Origin: JBCCIM01 sp965263205 | GTDB lineage: Bacteria > Bacteroidota > Rhodothermia > Rhodothermales > JAHQVL01 | Reading direction: 5' to 3' | DNA length: 64,000 bases | NCBI GenBank assembly: GCA_965263205.1 | Contig: CBDHHF010000022.1 | Location: forward strand, 106,279-170,278 | Shown: piece after piece, positions 19,084 through 27,750 of the stretch | Layout of the letters: each line of letters starts with the position of its first letter | Numbering within the stretch: the first letter of the stretch is position 1 | Notes under the pieces: generated by a model | The model's input: only the letters and a program-made list of their open reading frames with translations | Told to the model about the DNA's origin: nothing | Databases searched by the model: none | Position numbers and translations under genes: made by a program

Positions 19084-19333
19084 GGTAACTTAATTTTTAC
19101 GGACGTACAGGTAAAAACAGCGTGGGGTAATAGATTGTATAACCAGTCATGCCGTTTGTTACTGCGCAGCCGGCTTATCCACACGCAAATCATAAAAGCG
19201 GCCGCACAAGTTCAAACTTTCTCGTACATTCACGTCTCGAATGGGCAGCGGTTCAACAAGCTGAGCACGACACCCAACCCATTTACACGTTAACCTACTT
19301 TATCACAGCCTACTCTATCCACGATCTGTATCC

Positions 19334-20467
19334 ATGACGCAGCACGCAGTTGGCGAAAGCATACATCTGACGTCGACACATCGTCCCTTTGACACACGGG
19401 TATTTCAGAAGGAGTGTCGCTCGCTTGCTAAAGCCGGCTACAAAGTAACCCTGATTGTGCCACACACAGAAGATGTCGTGGTTGATGGCGTCCAGATCCG
19501 TGCAGTACCACTACCGGCCAACGGCCGCGAACGCCTCAAAAGGACCACACGGCAGGTGTACAGGGCTGCGCTGAAAGAAAATCGTGACGCCATCTTCCAT
19601 TTTCATGATGGCGAATTGCTCCCTTTCATGATGCTGCTCAAGCTACGCGGCCGGCGTGTGATCTATGATGCGCACGAAGATTCCCCCCGCCAGATGCTTT
19701 ACCAGCACTGGATCCCGCGTATCCTGCGCCGACCCATCGGGATGTTTATGTGGATACTCGAATGGATGGCCGGCCGGTTACTGGATCACATCATTGCGGC
19801 CGAGCCGATTATTGCCGACTACTTCCCCAAAAAGAAGGTATCGCTGGTCCGCAACTACCCCATGCTTGAGGAATTTGCAGCCTGCGGCAACGCGCCGTAC
19901 GCCGAGCGACCGCCTCACGTGGGATTTGCAGGCGGCATTAGCGCGGTGCGTGGCGTAAAAGAACTGGTTGATGCCCTGGATCGGGTAGACACAACGATCC
20001 GTCTGCAACTCGCCGGCACCTTTTATCCGAAAGATCTTCAAACCAGCGTCGAACAAATGCCGGGCTGGGCCAAGGTAGACTTTAAAGGCTGGGTAGATCG
20101 TACTGGACTGATCAACCTGTTATCGGGCGTTCGCGTGGGTGTCATTACGCGCCACCCCATCGACCGACACTTGAGTGCGTTTCCTACCAAGTTGTTTGAA
20201 TACATGGCAGCTGGCCTACCCGTGGTGGTTTCCGATCTGCCTACCATTCGCCCGATTGTTGAACGCCATACCTGCGGCATTCTCGTTGATCCGCTAAAAC
20301 CTGAAGCTGTTGCTCAGGGGCTGCAAACCCTGCTTAGCGACCCTGAAAAGGCGGAACAAATGGGTAAGCGGGGCTATAAGGCCATCACCGAACATTACAA
20401 CTGGGACAACGAAGTCAAAACGCTGCTGGCTGTCTATCGCAGCGTTGCAGGGCTCCCGCCGGCATAA
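19334..20467 (+). CDS. Glycosyltransferase (GT4/GT1-like, GT-B fold)
   Basis: The 377-residue protein starts with the typical donor-independent N-half (H-R-P-F-D-T-R-V-F-Q-K-E-C-R-S-L and K-V-T-L-I-V-P-H) and ends with a GT-B C-half showing F-P-T-K-L-F-E-Y-M-A-A-G-L-P-V-V, the nucleotide-sugar-binding signature of family 4. A D-A-H-E-D-S motif lies mid-N-half. It should transfer a sugar to a lipid, protein or polysaccharide acceptor in the cytoplasm. The downstream methyltransferase starts 23 bases later, and the whole run to 27206 is co-directional with mostly short gaps, so it could be the first gene of the GTPase/GAP1 cluster or a small unit of its own. Confidence 0.85.
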   Translation: MTQHAVGESIHLTSTHRPFDTRVFQKECRSLAKAGYKVTLIVPHTEDVVVDGVQIRAVPLPANGRERLKRTTRQVYRAALKENRDAIFHFHDGELLPFMMLLKLRGRRVIYDAHEDSPRQMLYQHWIPRILRRPIGMFMWILEWMAGRLLDHIIAAEPIIADYFPKKKVSLVRNYPMLEEFAACGNAPYAERPPHVGFAGGISAVRGVKELVDALDRVDTTIRLQLAGTFYPKDLQTSVEQMPGWAKVDFKGWVDRTGLINLLSGVRVGVITRHPIDRHLSAFPTKLFEYMAAGLPVVVSDLPTIRPIVERHTCGILVDPLKPEAVAQGLQTLLSDPEKAEQMGKRGYKAITEHYNWDNEVKTLLAVYRSVAGLPPA

Positions 20468-20490
20468 CCTCTAGTGTCCCGTCTATTACC

Positions 20491-21027
20491 ATGAGCGTCG
20501 CCGAATATTCTGCATCGAACCCAGCCCTGAAACTGCGTTACCAGCGTACGCTCGACTTCCTCAAAAAAGGCCTTGAGCCGCCGGCGCGCATTCTCGATCT
20601 AGGTGAAGACAATCCTTTTGCAGCCATCATGCGCAACGAAGGATTTGAGGTTTCCAATACACAAAGCGATCTGGATGACACACCCGAAGAGGTAGCTGCG
20701 CAAGAAGTCGATGTGGTGACGGCTTTTGAGATACTGGAACACCTGCTCAATCCACTGGGTGTATTACAGGCAATCGAAGCCAAACACCTTTTTGTGACGG
20801 TCCCGCTCGACCTGTGGTTCACAAAAGCCTACAACAATCCCCGCGATCCCCGCGACCGGCATTTTCATGAATTTGAGCCGTGGCAGTTTGATTGGCTCCT
20901 CGAAAAAGCCGGTTGGACCATTGTCCGTTCTGAGCAATGGAATAGTCCGGTACGACGTATAGGCATCCGTCCTTTATTGCGTCTCTTCACACCCCGTTAT
21001 TACGCTGTAGAAGCCGTTCGAAAGTAA
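20491..21027 (+). CDS. Small SAM-dependent methyltransferase-like protein
   Basis: This 178-residue protein has the class I methyltransferase layout: motif I-like I-L-D-L-G-E-D-N-P-F-A (glycine-poor compared with the usual GxGxG), a motif IV-like D-V-V-T-A-F-E-I-L-E-H-L, and a later D-R-H-F-H-E-F region. It is short and lacks a full C-terminal half, but the E-I-L-E-H motif is typical of Methyltransf_11/12 proteins. It is sandwiched between the glycosyltransferase (23 bases) and the GTPase (9 bases), so co-transcription is likely. Acceptor unknown; modification of a glycan made by its neighbour is a reasonable guess. Confidence 0.7.
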   Translation: MSVAEYSASNPALKLRYQRTLDFLKKGLEPPARILDLGEDNPFAAIMRNEGFEVSNTQSDLDDTPEEVAAQEVDVVTAFEILEHLLNPLGVLQAIEAKHLFVTVPLDLWFTKAYNNPRDPRDRHFHEFEPWQFDWLLEKAGWTIVRSEQWNSPVRRIGIRPLLRLFTPRYYAVEAVRK

Positions 21028-21036
21028 ACACACCGC

Positions 21037-22134
21037 ATGATCTGCCCGTTTTGCCTTGAAAAGGTCAAGTTTAAAAAAGAGGTAAACGAAAACGGCACGT
21101 TTCAATACGTCTGCCCCAAAGCGGAGTGTGGCCAGTTAATTCCACGACTTTACGTGGACGATTACAAAAAATACCCCCCTGTAGTGGTGAGTGTGATTGG
21201 GCACCGGGCGCATGGCAAAACGGTGGCACTCAGTACGCTGTATTACGCGCTGGCACGTATGGATTTGGGGCAGTATTGGCCGGATTTCTACATGTTTCCG
21301 ATCAATGACCCAAGCCTGGAGGTTGTTTTTGAGAACGCCAAGTCGCTCGATGCCGGCAAACTGCCACCACCCAACCCCAAGATTTTCCCCGAGCCTACCC
21401 TGCTCCAGGTAAATAGCCTGCCCATAACAAGCGGCGGTAAAGCGACCCTGCTGTTCTACGATACCGCCGGCGAAGCCTTTATGCGCACGCAAGATATCGG
21501 GCGGTATGCCGGCTTTGTACGGCGCGCAAAAACCGCCCTCTTCCTGGTAAGCGTGCCCCAGTTGATGCAGACAATGGAAGCCTCATCAAACCCGGGTGTT
21601 GAATTGGAGCGCCTGCTGTATTCTTATATCCAGGGGATGGCAGACATGAACGCCGACACACGCGAACAGCACCTGATTGTTGTGTTCACATGCGGTGATG
21701 CCATGTTTGATGCATTGGATGCATACCCGCAGGTCAAGCAGTACATGCTCAAAGACGACTGGAGCAAATTGCAAGATATCAACAACTATGTCGCGCAGAT
21801 GTATGTCATTTCTGACTTGCTGTACCGGTACACACATGACACACTTCGTGCTCGTCAATTTCTAACACTCGCAAAAGACCGGTTTGCCTCCGTCCATTTT
21901 TCGATTATTTCGGCACTTGGGGCAGCACCCGATGCAGAGGGTAATCTATCGGTTAAAATTAAACCGCGGCGCATCCTCGATCCATTATTCTGGACCCTGG
22001 AACGCGCCCAACCCGTTCGGCAACAGCGTTTTTTCCAACGGCATGCCGCTACGTTAAATCCGGGATATCGTCCGGTGCCTACAGCGCCCAGCCAAAGCCG
22101 GCTGCGCGCCCTTTGGAACGCCATCTTCAAATAA
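21037..22134 (+). CDS. Zinc-ribbon P-loop GTPase of conflict-system type (double-GTPase-2-like)
   Basis: The 365-residue protein begins with a zinc ribbon (C3-x2-C6 then C-P-K-A-E-C at about 28-33) followed by a P-loop NTPase domain: Walker A G-H-R-A-H-G-K-T (about 55-62), Walker B/switch II L-L-F-Y-D-T-A-G-E (about 136-144), and a degenerate base-recognition motif F-T-C-G-D in place of N/T-K-x-D. The D-T-A-G-E motif marks it as a TRAFAC-class small GTPase. The zinc ribbon plus this GTPase is the layout I associate with the 'DO-GTPase2' family found beside GAP1 proteins in predicted NTP-dependent conflict systems; that link is recalled, not searched. It likely acts as the nucleotide switch of the cluster. 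Gaps to its neighbours are 9 and 24 bases. Confidence 0.7.
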   Translation: MICPFCLEKVKFKKEVNENGTFQYVCPKAECGQLIPRLYVDDYKKYPPVVVSVIGHRAHGKTVALSTLYYALARMDLGQYWPDFYMFPINDPSLEVVFENAKSLDAGKLPPPNPKIFPEPTLLQVNSLPITSGGKATLLFYDTAGEAFMRTQDIGRYAGFVRRAKTALFLVSVPQLMQTMEASSNPGVELERLLYSYIQGMADMNADTREQHLIVVFTCGDAMFDALDAYPQVKQYMLKDDWSKLQDINNYVAQMYVISDLLYRYTHDTLRARQFLTLAKDRFASVHFSIISALGAAPDAEGNLSVKIKPRRILDPLFWTLERAQPVRQQRFFQRHAATLNPGYRPVPTAPSQSRLRALWNAIFK

Positions 22135-22158
22135 ATCATTCATCGACGCAATACCCTG

Positions 22159-22812
22159 ATGCGGATCTCTTTCTCATCGGACCTTACCGGCTTTCCCTTG
22201 ATCCATTTGTCGGATTTGGGATTTGACGTGCAGCTTTGGCCCGTCACCAAGCACCAGTTTGCGTCGTTTGCCGGATCAAACAAAACACTCAACACCATTT
22301 TTGAGCATGCGAGCGCGCTCAATGAGGCAGCAAGCAAACCCGGCACAAAGAAGCCCACAGCGCGGCCGGCGCCACAGCGAATCGAGCTTGAGATCATGAC
22401 GGGCATCTTGCCAGAAGAAGCGTTGCAGTTTGCGGTATGGCTCGATAATGAAGAGCCCACGTCAGATTACGCGCTCCCTTCGGTAGAAGAGTGGCGGGCT
22501 GTGTATGATGCGTTACAGTATGAGCGGTGCGATCCCTATCTCAAGGAGATTGACACGTACTGCCAAAGTGAACCGGCACAAAGCTGGCTACACCGTATTT
22601 TACAGACCGAACCACATACCTTGCTCGAACTCAGTTTAATGCAAGAAGGTGTGGTAGAATGGGTATTAGATGGCGAATTATGGGTTGGATTAGGCCGGCC
22701 CAACACCGCCTTCTACCCGAATACTTTTCAGCCCATGCAGGAAACTGTTGTCCCTGTTGATGCTAGCCAACGTATGCGTATGTTCGGCTGCCGACTCATT
22801 CGTGTTTTTTAA
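22159..22812 (+). CDS. FGE/sulfatase-modifying-factor-like protein, probably non-catalytic
   Basis: The 217-residue protein has the broad features of the formylglycine-generating-enzyme (C-type-lectin-like) fold. There is an early P-V-T-K-H-Q-F-A-S-F segment, a central A-L-P-S-V-E-E-W-R-A that matches the L-P-T-E-A-E-W motif, a G-V-V-E-W-V-L-D segment resembling N-V-W-E-W, and a terminal M-F-G-C-R-L-I-R-V like G-F-R-L-V-R. The paired catalytic cysteines of true FGE are not visible, so it is likely a binding or adaptor version. Its place between the GTPase and the GAP1-like gene (24 and 18 bases) fits the use of FGE-like domains as sensors or adaptors in multi-component conflict systems. Assignment is by motif only. 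Confidence 0.55.
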   Translation: MRISFSSDLTGFPLIHLSDLGFDVQLWPVTKHQFASFAGSNKTLNTIFEHASALNEAASKPGTKKPTARPAPQRIELEIMTGILPEEALQFAVWLDNEEPTSDYALPSVEEWRAVYDALQYERCDPYLKEIDTYCQSEPAQSWLHRILQTEPHTLLELSLMQEGVVEWVLDGELWVGLGRPNTAFYPNTFQPMQETVVPVDASQRMRMFGCRLIRVF

Positions 22813-22830
22813 CGTATACCAGGATACCCC

Positions 22831-24435
22831 ATGCCAAAGCTATACGCCTGGCAACACATATACGCCAACGTAGAACGCAACGAATCGCCAACCAAAACGG
22901 CTGGATTCCAGACCCTGTTCTACACCCACGATGGCCTCTCCGAAGAGGAGGTTGGCGACATTGAAGAACGCGTATTTTATTTAACGGCTGAAGACAATCC
23001 AGTCAAACGTATTTGCTTTCCGTTAGGAACGGATAAGCTGGTCATCGGACAGGTGGTCCCTGTTAGCGGGCAAGACAATGCCGGCCGTTCAGGGCTCTAC
23101 GTGGCGCACGCACTCATCTTTAGAACCAAGGAGTTTGCAGCAGCCAACGTAAACCCGATGCAACTCTTCGACCTGGGTGTCCTGGTTGACACCACAGAAT
23201 CCGCACTCACAAAAGGTGATCGCAAAAGTGGCAACATAGACGAAGTTGTACTCGATATTCCTGCAACAGAAACCGATGCTTCGCATGGCTGGGATAGCGA
23301 GCAATTCAGGCAACTTGCGCAACTCGCCATCAATCACAGAGCCGTTGCAGACGACAAGGTAGCTGTCGCATTTATAGGCGCTACAGAGGAAATTGAGGAC
23401 TCGATTACGCGCGCGCTCACCGTGGTCCCACCCCAGATGGTGGCAAACTGTAGCTTCGACACCTTTTTTGAACGGGGCGGCAAACTCAATATTACCTATT
23501 GCTGGGGTGCAGGATTTCGAGCCAAGCCACGCCAAAACCTCTACGTAAAAGTAGATGCTACTGCACGGCAAGTGCTAGACGCCGGCGAACTGTCCACACC
23601 GATTACATCGTATGGACGCTGGGTAGATGCGATGCTGGCTAAAGACGACTATGCCTCCGTCGTTGCCAACAAGCGCGAAGCGTTCCTTGTTACCAATTAC
23701 CTCGACAACAAAGAAGGCGACCTTAAAGCGCTAGACGGCGTTTCCGAGTCATTGCTTGGCTCTTTGCTGGCAGCAAATAAAGAAGTTGTGACCCGCCGTA
23801 TCTTGCGCCAGCTCAACGCCAAGTTGCCCAAAGTGATAGCAAACCGATTGTATCCGGTGGTATCTGCCAACATGCAACCCATCGATTTGCTCGACAGCAT
23901 ACAGGACGGATTCAAGACGTCCGTGCTCATGGAGCACTTGTTTGAATCCTATCAGCAAGCAGGCTTTAGCGCACCCGACAAAGCAGAACGCAAAGCACTC
24001 GCAGAACTTCTTGAAACACATCCGCACCAAAAACTCAACAACCTCCTGCTCATTTGGGGCGACGGAGGTTGGGGCATGCCAGTAGACAAGTGGCGGATCA
24101 AATCGGGTGTCAAAAACATGGATGCTGACGCCTACGCAGCTTTCTGGAAACTGGCGGTACCCACCAAGCTCGTCGACCCCATGAACCTGCTCGTTGATGG
24201 TAAAGCAGCACTGTTCACAGAGCGCGCAACAGCGGACAAAATGCTGCCCTCGGATGCCGTTCCTGAGTTGGTGAGTGCACTTGTGAAAGCCAAAACGCTC
24301 GATCCGCTAAATAGCCTTGCGCCCTACCTGAATGAACTTGACGAGCGACAAATCAAAAAAGTAAAACGGGCCTTAAAAGGTATCAACAGCGCTCCACAGG
24401 CTTTTATGGAAACGCTTGGGTCGCTTCAGTCGTAA
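22831..24435 (+). CDS. GAP1-like GTPase-associated protein
   Basis: The 534-residue protein has no catalytic motif I can name. Its N-terminal 120 residues (W-Q-H-I-Y-A-N-V-E-R, then A-G-F-Q-T-L, G-R-S-G-L-Y-V-A-H-A-L) and middle section (A-L-T-V-V-P-P-Q-M-V-A-N-C-S-F-D-T-F) resemble the N and M domains of 'GTPase-associated protein 1', described computationally as the partner of conflict-system GTPases. The C-terminal 280 residues are helical. It sits 18 bases after the FGE-like gene and 21 before the first HEAT protein. If the match holds, it is the scaffold or output component that the GTPase controls. The family call rests on remembered patterns and should be checked by profile search. Confidence 0.6.
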   Translation: MPKLYAWQHIYANVERNESPTKTAGFQTLFYTHDGLSEEEVGDIEERVFYLTAEDNPVKRICFPLGTDKLVIGQVVPVSGQDNAGRSGLYVAHALIFRTKEFAAANVNPMQLFDLGVLVDTTESALTKGDRKSGNIDEVVLDIPATETDASHGWDSEQFRQLAQLAINHRAVADDKVAVAFIGATEEIEDSITRALTVVPPQMVANCSFDTFFERGGKLNITYCWGAGFRAKPRQNLYVKVDATARQVLDAGELSTPITSYGRWVDAMLAKDDYASVVANKREAFLVTNYLDNKEGDLKALDGVSESLLGSLLAANKEVVTRRILRQLNAKLPKVIANRLYPVVSANMQPIDLLDSIQDGFKTSVLMEHLFESYQQAGFSAPDKAERKALAELLETHPHQKLNNLLLIWGDGGWGMPVDKWRIKSGVKNMDADAYAAFWKLAVPTKLVDPMNLLVDGKAALFTERATADKMLPSDAVPELVSALVKAKTLDPLNSLAPYLNELDERQIKKVKRALKGINSAPQAFMETLGSLQS

Positions 24436-24456
24436 CTCTTTGCTCGCACATGCAAC

Positions 24457-25707
24457 ATGCCGGATAACGCCACACCCACCGGCCAAACACTCCTGGTTAC
24501 GACGGGCCGCATGACAGACTTTGAGTACTACAGCAATCAGATAAAAGACGGCACCTGGGATGAGCGCCGGCGCGCCTGTGCGCAGCTCGTGCAACTGGGT
24601 GACGCTGAAGCTGTGCACCCGCTCATTTATGCACTGGACGATCAGGATGCCAGTGTCCGCGAAGCAGCCTACAACGCATTGGGTGAACTCAACCATCCGC
24701 TCGCTGCAAACCCAATGATCACACACCTTGAACGCGAAACCGAAGAACCGGTGCGCCTCGCAGCACTGCGCGCGTTCGGCACACGAAGAGACGTAGGCGC
24801 CGTCGCGTTGATTACTAAAATCCTGCAAGATGACCACGCGATCGTGCGACAGCATGCTGTAGAAGCGCTGGGGCAAATCAGAGATAAACGCGCATTAAAC
24901 GATGTGATTGGCTGCCTTGACGATAAGAATTTGCACGTGCGCGCCGCCGCGTGCGAGTCGCTGGGGATGCTCAAACACGGCACAGCCATCCGGCCGCTGA
25001 TTTCCAAACTGGGTGATAATGCCCCCCTCGTCCGAGAGAAGGCACTCGAAGCACTGCGTAGATTGGGTGAGTACCAACTCGTCACAGCTTATGCGCTGGC
25101 CTTTTTTGGTTCAGAAACGGACGCGACTGTACTGAGCATGCTCGCCAGTCAGGGCGATGTGCGCATTGTTTCACCGCTCATCGAACGCCTGGAGCATCCA
25201 TGGACGGAGCCGGCGCGCAAAAAGCTAATCGCGGAGATTCTCGACATTATCTATGAGCCTTCTAAAAAGGCCATCGATCGTATTTTTTGTGCCCAAGATT
25301 TCACACGATTCGAGCAACACACAAAAACAATCCAGAGGGTCGGCAAAATACGGTACGTGGCCTGCCGAATGTGCGGTAGCACGCTGCATGCAATCCCCGC
25401 AGCTACGGTGACGGTTGTACTCGATGAAGACATGCAATCTCGATGGCGCTTTAAAGCCGGCGGATTTCAAGTCAACTGGTTTCACCACAACAAAATTTTC
25501 GACTTCAACCGCGTAGCCATCGGAAAAGCCGACGACGAAGCCGTTACCCGCTTCTGCCTCGAAGCCAGCAACGACACAGACCCCAAGCGCCCGCAGCGCT
25601 GCTACGATATGGTGTGCGAAGTCCTTCCACATGCAACCATCAGCACCAACACGCTGCAAATCCTGAAACGGACCTTTGCGATGGTGAAAGACATGCGGCG
25701 GGGTTAG
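24457..25707 (+). CDS. HEAT-repeat protein with zinc-binding C-terminal domain (paralogue 1)
   Basis: The 416-residue protein has about eight PBS-lyase-type HEAT repeats in residues 20-270 (for example V-R-E-A-A-Y-N-A-L-G-E-L and V-R-Q-H-A-V-E-A-L-G-Q-I). A C-terminal domain of about 140 residues follows, sharing with the next protein the pattern C-x2-D-F-x2-F, Y-V-A-C-R-M-C-G, V-N-W-x2-H, V-A-I-G-K-A-D-D-E-A-V-T-R-F-C, N-D-T-D-P and N-T-L-Q-I-L-K-R-T-F. The three spaced cysteines plus a later Cys or His suggest zinc. HEAT arrays are protein-binding scaffolds. Its position 21 bases after the GAP1-like gene ties it to that system. Confidence 0.75.
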   Translation: MPDNATPTGQTLLVTTGRMTDFEYYSNQIKDGTWDERRRACAQLVQLGDAEAVHPLIYALDDQDASVREAAYNALGELNHPLAANPMITHLERETEEPVRLAALRAFGTRRDVGAVALITKILQDDHAIVRQHAVEALGQIRDKRALNDVIGCLDDKNLHVRAAACESLGMLKHGTAIRPLISKLGDNAPLVREKALEALRRLGEYQLVTAYALAFFGSETDATVLSMLASQGDVRIVSPLIERLEHPWTEPARKKLIAEILDIIYEPSKKAIDRIFCAQDFTRFEQHTKTIQRVGKIRYVACRMCGSTLHAIPAATVTVVLDEDMQSRWRFKAGGFQVNWFHHNKIFDFNRVAIGKADDEAVTRFCLEASNDTDPKRPQRCYDMVCEVLPHATISTNTLQILKRTFAMVKDMRRG

Positions 25708-25844
25708 ACCCTTGAATGTTGATTGCGGATTGGTGATTGTGGAATGCTGAATTGCTTCACCGCTGTCAACCTGAGGCCCGCGAGGGATCTCTGGTAGCCA
25801 AGCTATGCTTTTGGTAAACATTCCCCAACGCACCGCATAAATCC
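25708..25844. repeat. Gap with remnants of two interspersed repeats
   Basis: This 137-base gap separates the two HEAT genes. It contains degenerate GATTGCGGATTG-type units near 25719-25745, related to the heptad array at 31443-31498, and a TGTCAACCTGAG...GCGAGGG...CTCTGG segment at 25764-25794, which matches a second copy at 46498-46528. Confidence 0.5.
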
Positions 25845-27206
25845 ATGTCCCTCCACACCGCAACTACCCTCATCCAGCCTGACCAAAGCGCTGCAGATCG
25901 CTGCAAGGGGTGTGAGATATTGGGTGAACTGGGATCGCCGGCTGCGGTAGACTTGCTCCTTGCGACCCTCAACACAGACGACCCCAAAGTATTTCAGGCA
26001 GCAGCAGATGCACTTGTAAAAACAGGCGCACCAGAAGCTACCGCTGCATTCCGGCAGGTACTCGAACAGGAGGACCCGTGGGGGATCCGGCATCGGATTG
26101 CCATCACAGCGTTGGGTCAACGGCGTGATGCCGCCGCCGCGCCAGACTTACTAAGAATGACCCATCCGGACTATTGGTACAGTATCCGCGAAGCAGCCGT
26201 GTTGGCGCTGGGTAACACCCCAGATCCATCTGTCGCGGATCCACTCATAGCCTTGCTGGAAGATGAGGAATACGCAATTCAGTGCGCGGCAGCAAAAGCG
26301 CTCGGGGTGCAGCAAGTCACGGCAGCAGTGCCGGCGTTGTGCGAAAAATTGGAAGCGCAGGACCAATGGGGACTACTCCAGGGCGCAATTCTGGAGGCAC
26401 TTGCTGCAATCAATTCACTGGATGCTGTCGAAACGCTCGTCAACCAGCTAAAATACCCCCACAACCCAAGAGTGGTGCGCGATGGAATTATCGATACGCT
26501 TACAACCCTGGGGCCGGCTTCTGTACCGCACATGCTTCGTGTGCTACCGTTTGTAGATCCGCCAACACAGCAAGTGATTAGCCGGGGGTTGTACCAACTT
26601 AATGAGCCCGTTTTGTGCGAAGTTTTCCCGGGTGCATTGAACGCAAAGCCGCGTAGCCTCGCGCAACTGCTTTCGCGTGCTGCCGTTGGCGACATCCGCG
26701 CCCTGAGCACACTTGTTGCACGCATAAAACAACTGCGTGCGCCAAGCAGCACAACAGAATCGTTTATCAAAGACGCTCTAAAAACGACGGTCAATCAGGC
26801 AACGCTGGCTGCGAATCACTCCTTCGTTTGCACAAAAGACTTCGCACAGTTCACCCGTTTCTCTATTGAAAACACGCCCTACCTGGCCTGCCGGCAATGC
26901 GGAGAAACGTACTACGCGCAGCAGGTAAGTAAGGTGGAGCTGACCCTGCACGATGCGGCACCCCTGCAATCGTTAGATAGCGATGGCACCCTGGTGGTCA
27001 ACTGGCTCCTGCATCAGCAAATGATCGACTGCGATGAAGTCAGCATTGGCAGTGCGGATAATGAAGCCGTGGTTCGGTTTTGCATGATGGCCGGCAATGA
27101 TGCCGATCCCTTTCGCGGGAATACCAGGTTGCCTTGCACAATTCAGTCTACTGATCAACTAGATCACAACACGCTTCAAATTCTCAGGAAGACGTTTACG
27201 ATTTAA
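25845..27206 (+). CDS. HEAT-repeat protein with zinc-binding C-terminal domain (paralogue 2)
   Basis: The 453-residue protein is a diverged paralogue of the preceding gene: HEAT repeats at about 15-290, then the same C-terminal domain with C-T-K-D-F-A-Q-F, Y-L-A-C-R-Q-C-G, V-V-N-W-L-L-H, V-S-I-G-S-A-D-N-E-A-V-V-R-F-C, N-D-A-D-P and N-T-L-Q-I-L-R-K-T-F. The 137-base gap before it, filled with repeat remnants, may mark an insertion between once-adjacent duplicates. The conserved acidic and cysteine residues across divergent HEAT parts point to a binding or catalytic role of the C-terminal domain, which I cannot name. It is the last gene of the co-directional cluster starting at 19334. Confidence 0.75.
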   Translation: MSLHTATTLIQPDQSAADRCKGCEILGELGSPAAVDLLLATLNTDDPKVFQAAADALVKTGAPEATAAFRQVLEQEDPWGIRHRIAITALGQRRDAAAAPDLLRMTHPDYWYSIREAAVLALGNTPDPSVADPLIALLEDEEYAIQCAAAKALGVQQVTAAVPALCEKLEAQDQWGLLQGAILEALAAINSLDAVETLVNQLKYPHNPRVVRDGIIDTLTTLGPASVPHMLRVLPFVDPPTQQVISRGLYQLNEPVLCEVFPGALNAKPRSLAQLLSRAAVGDIRALSTLVARIKQLRAPSSTTESFIKDALKTTVNQATLAANHSFVCTKDFAQFTRFSIENTPYLACRQCGETYYAQQVSKVELTLHDAAPLQSLDSDGTLVVNWLLHQQMIDCDEVSIGSADNEAVVRFCMMAGNDADPFRGNTRLPCTIQSTDQLDHNTLQILRKTFTI

Positions 27207-27425
27207 CACTTGCCGGCTGCGATTAATTTCGCCGGCTGGCCGCATTGACGAAAACCGACCGTTTTATTCAGTTTTCAACAGCAATATTCTCATATTGAGT
27301 CATTTTGCAAGGTTTTGAGCCCGTTTTGCATATGTTGTTGCTAAGCGAAGTACTAATTCCTTACCCTTCCTCTCTTCTATTTACAACCTCCTTGCCCGAT
27401 CTGCGTTAATGTACTATTGCTATTT

Positions 27426-27432
27426 AAAGGAG
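27426..27432 (+). promoter_or_regulatory. Strong Shine-Dalgarno before the MNT gene
   Basis: AAAGGAG lies 9 bases before the ATG at 27442. It supports that start codon and is stronger than most sites in this window. Confidence 0.6.
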
Positions 27433-27441
27433 CCTATATAA

Positions 27442-27750
27442 ATGAAACCCGTCATTTACCATATTACAGAAGAGCTCAGCCAATTTCCTATGGTTGAGTC
27501 TGTAATTCTATTTGGCTCTCGTGCTCGTGGTGATCATCGGGAAAGATCAGATATAGATCTTGCTGTCGTTTGTCCTGATGCTTCGATACAGGATTGGTTT
27601 AAAATGACGAAAATAATTGATGATGCGCCGACTCTTCTCAAAGTAGATCTAGTTCAATTTGAGGAAATGCAGAAAGCCTTTCAGGAAGAAATTAACCTTG
27701 ATGGAATAGTTCTTTATGAGCGAGAAAAAGATCAAACGCTCCATGCATGA
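27442..27750 (+). CDS. mntA: MntA-type nucleotidyltransferase (antitoxin of HEPN/MNT pair)
   Basis: The 102-residue protein is a minimal nucleotidyltransferase. It has the G-S-x10-D-x-D motif exactly (G-S at 27-28, D-I-D at about 39-41), matching MntA proteins that AMPylate and silence a HEPN RNase toxin (type VII toxin-antitoxin). A strong Shine-Dalgarno precedes it, and its end overlaps the next gene by 35 bases, so the two are translationally coupled. Base composition here is visibly AT-richer than the GTPase cluster, which suggests transfer. Plain 'nucleotidyltransferase domain protein' is the safe minimum. Confidence 0.85.
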   Translation: MKPVIYHITEELSQFPMVESVILFGSRARGDHRERSDIDLAVVCPDASIQDWFKMTKIIDDAPTLLKVDLVQFEEMQKAFQEEINLDGIVLYEREKDQTLHA

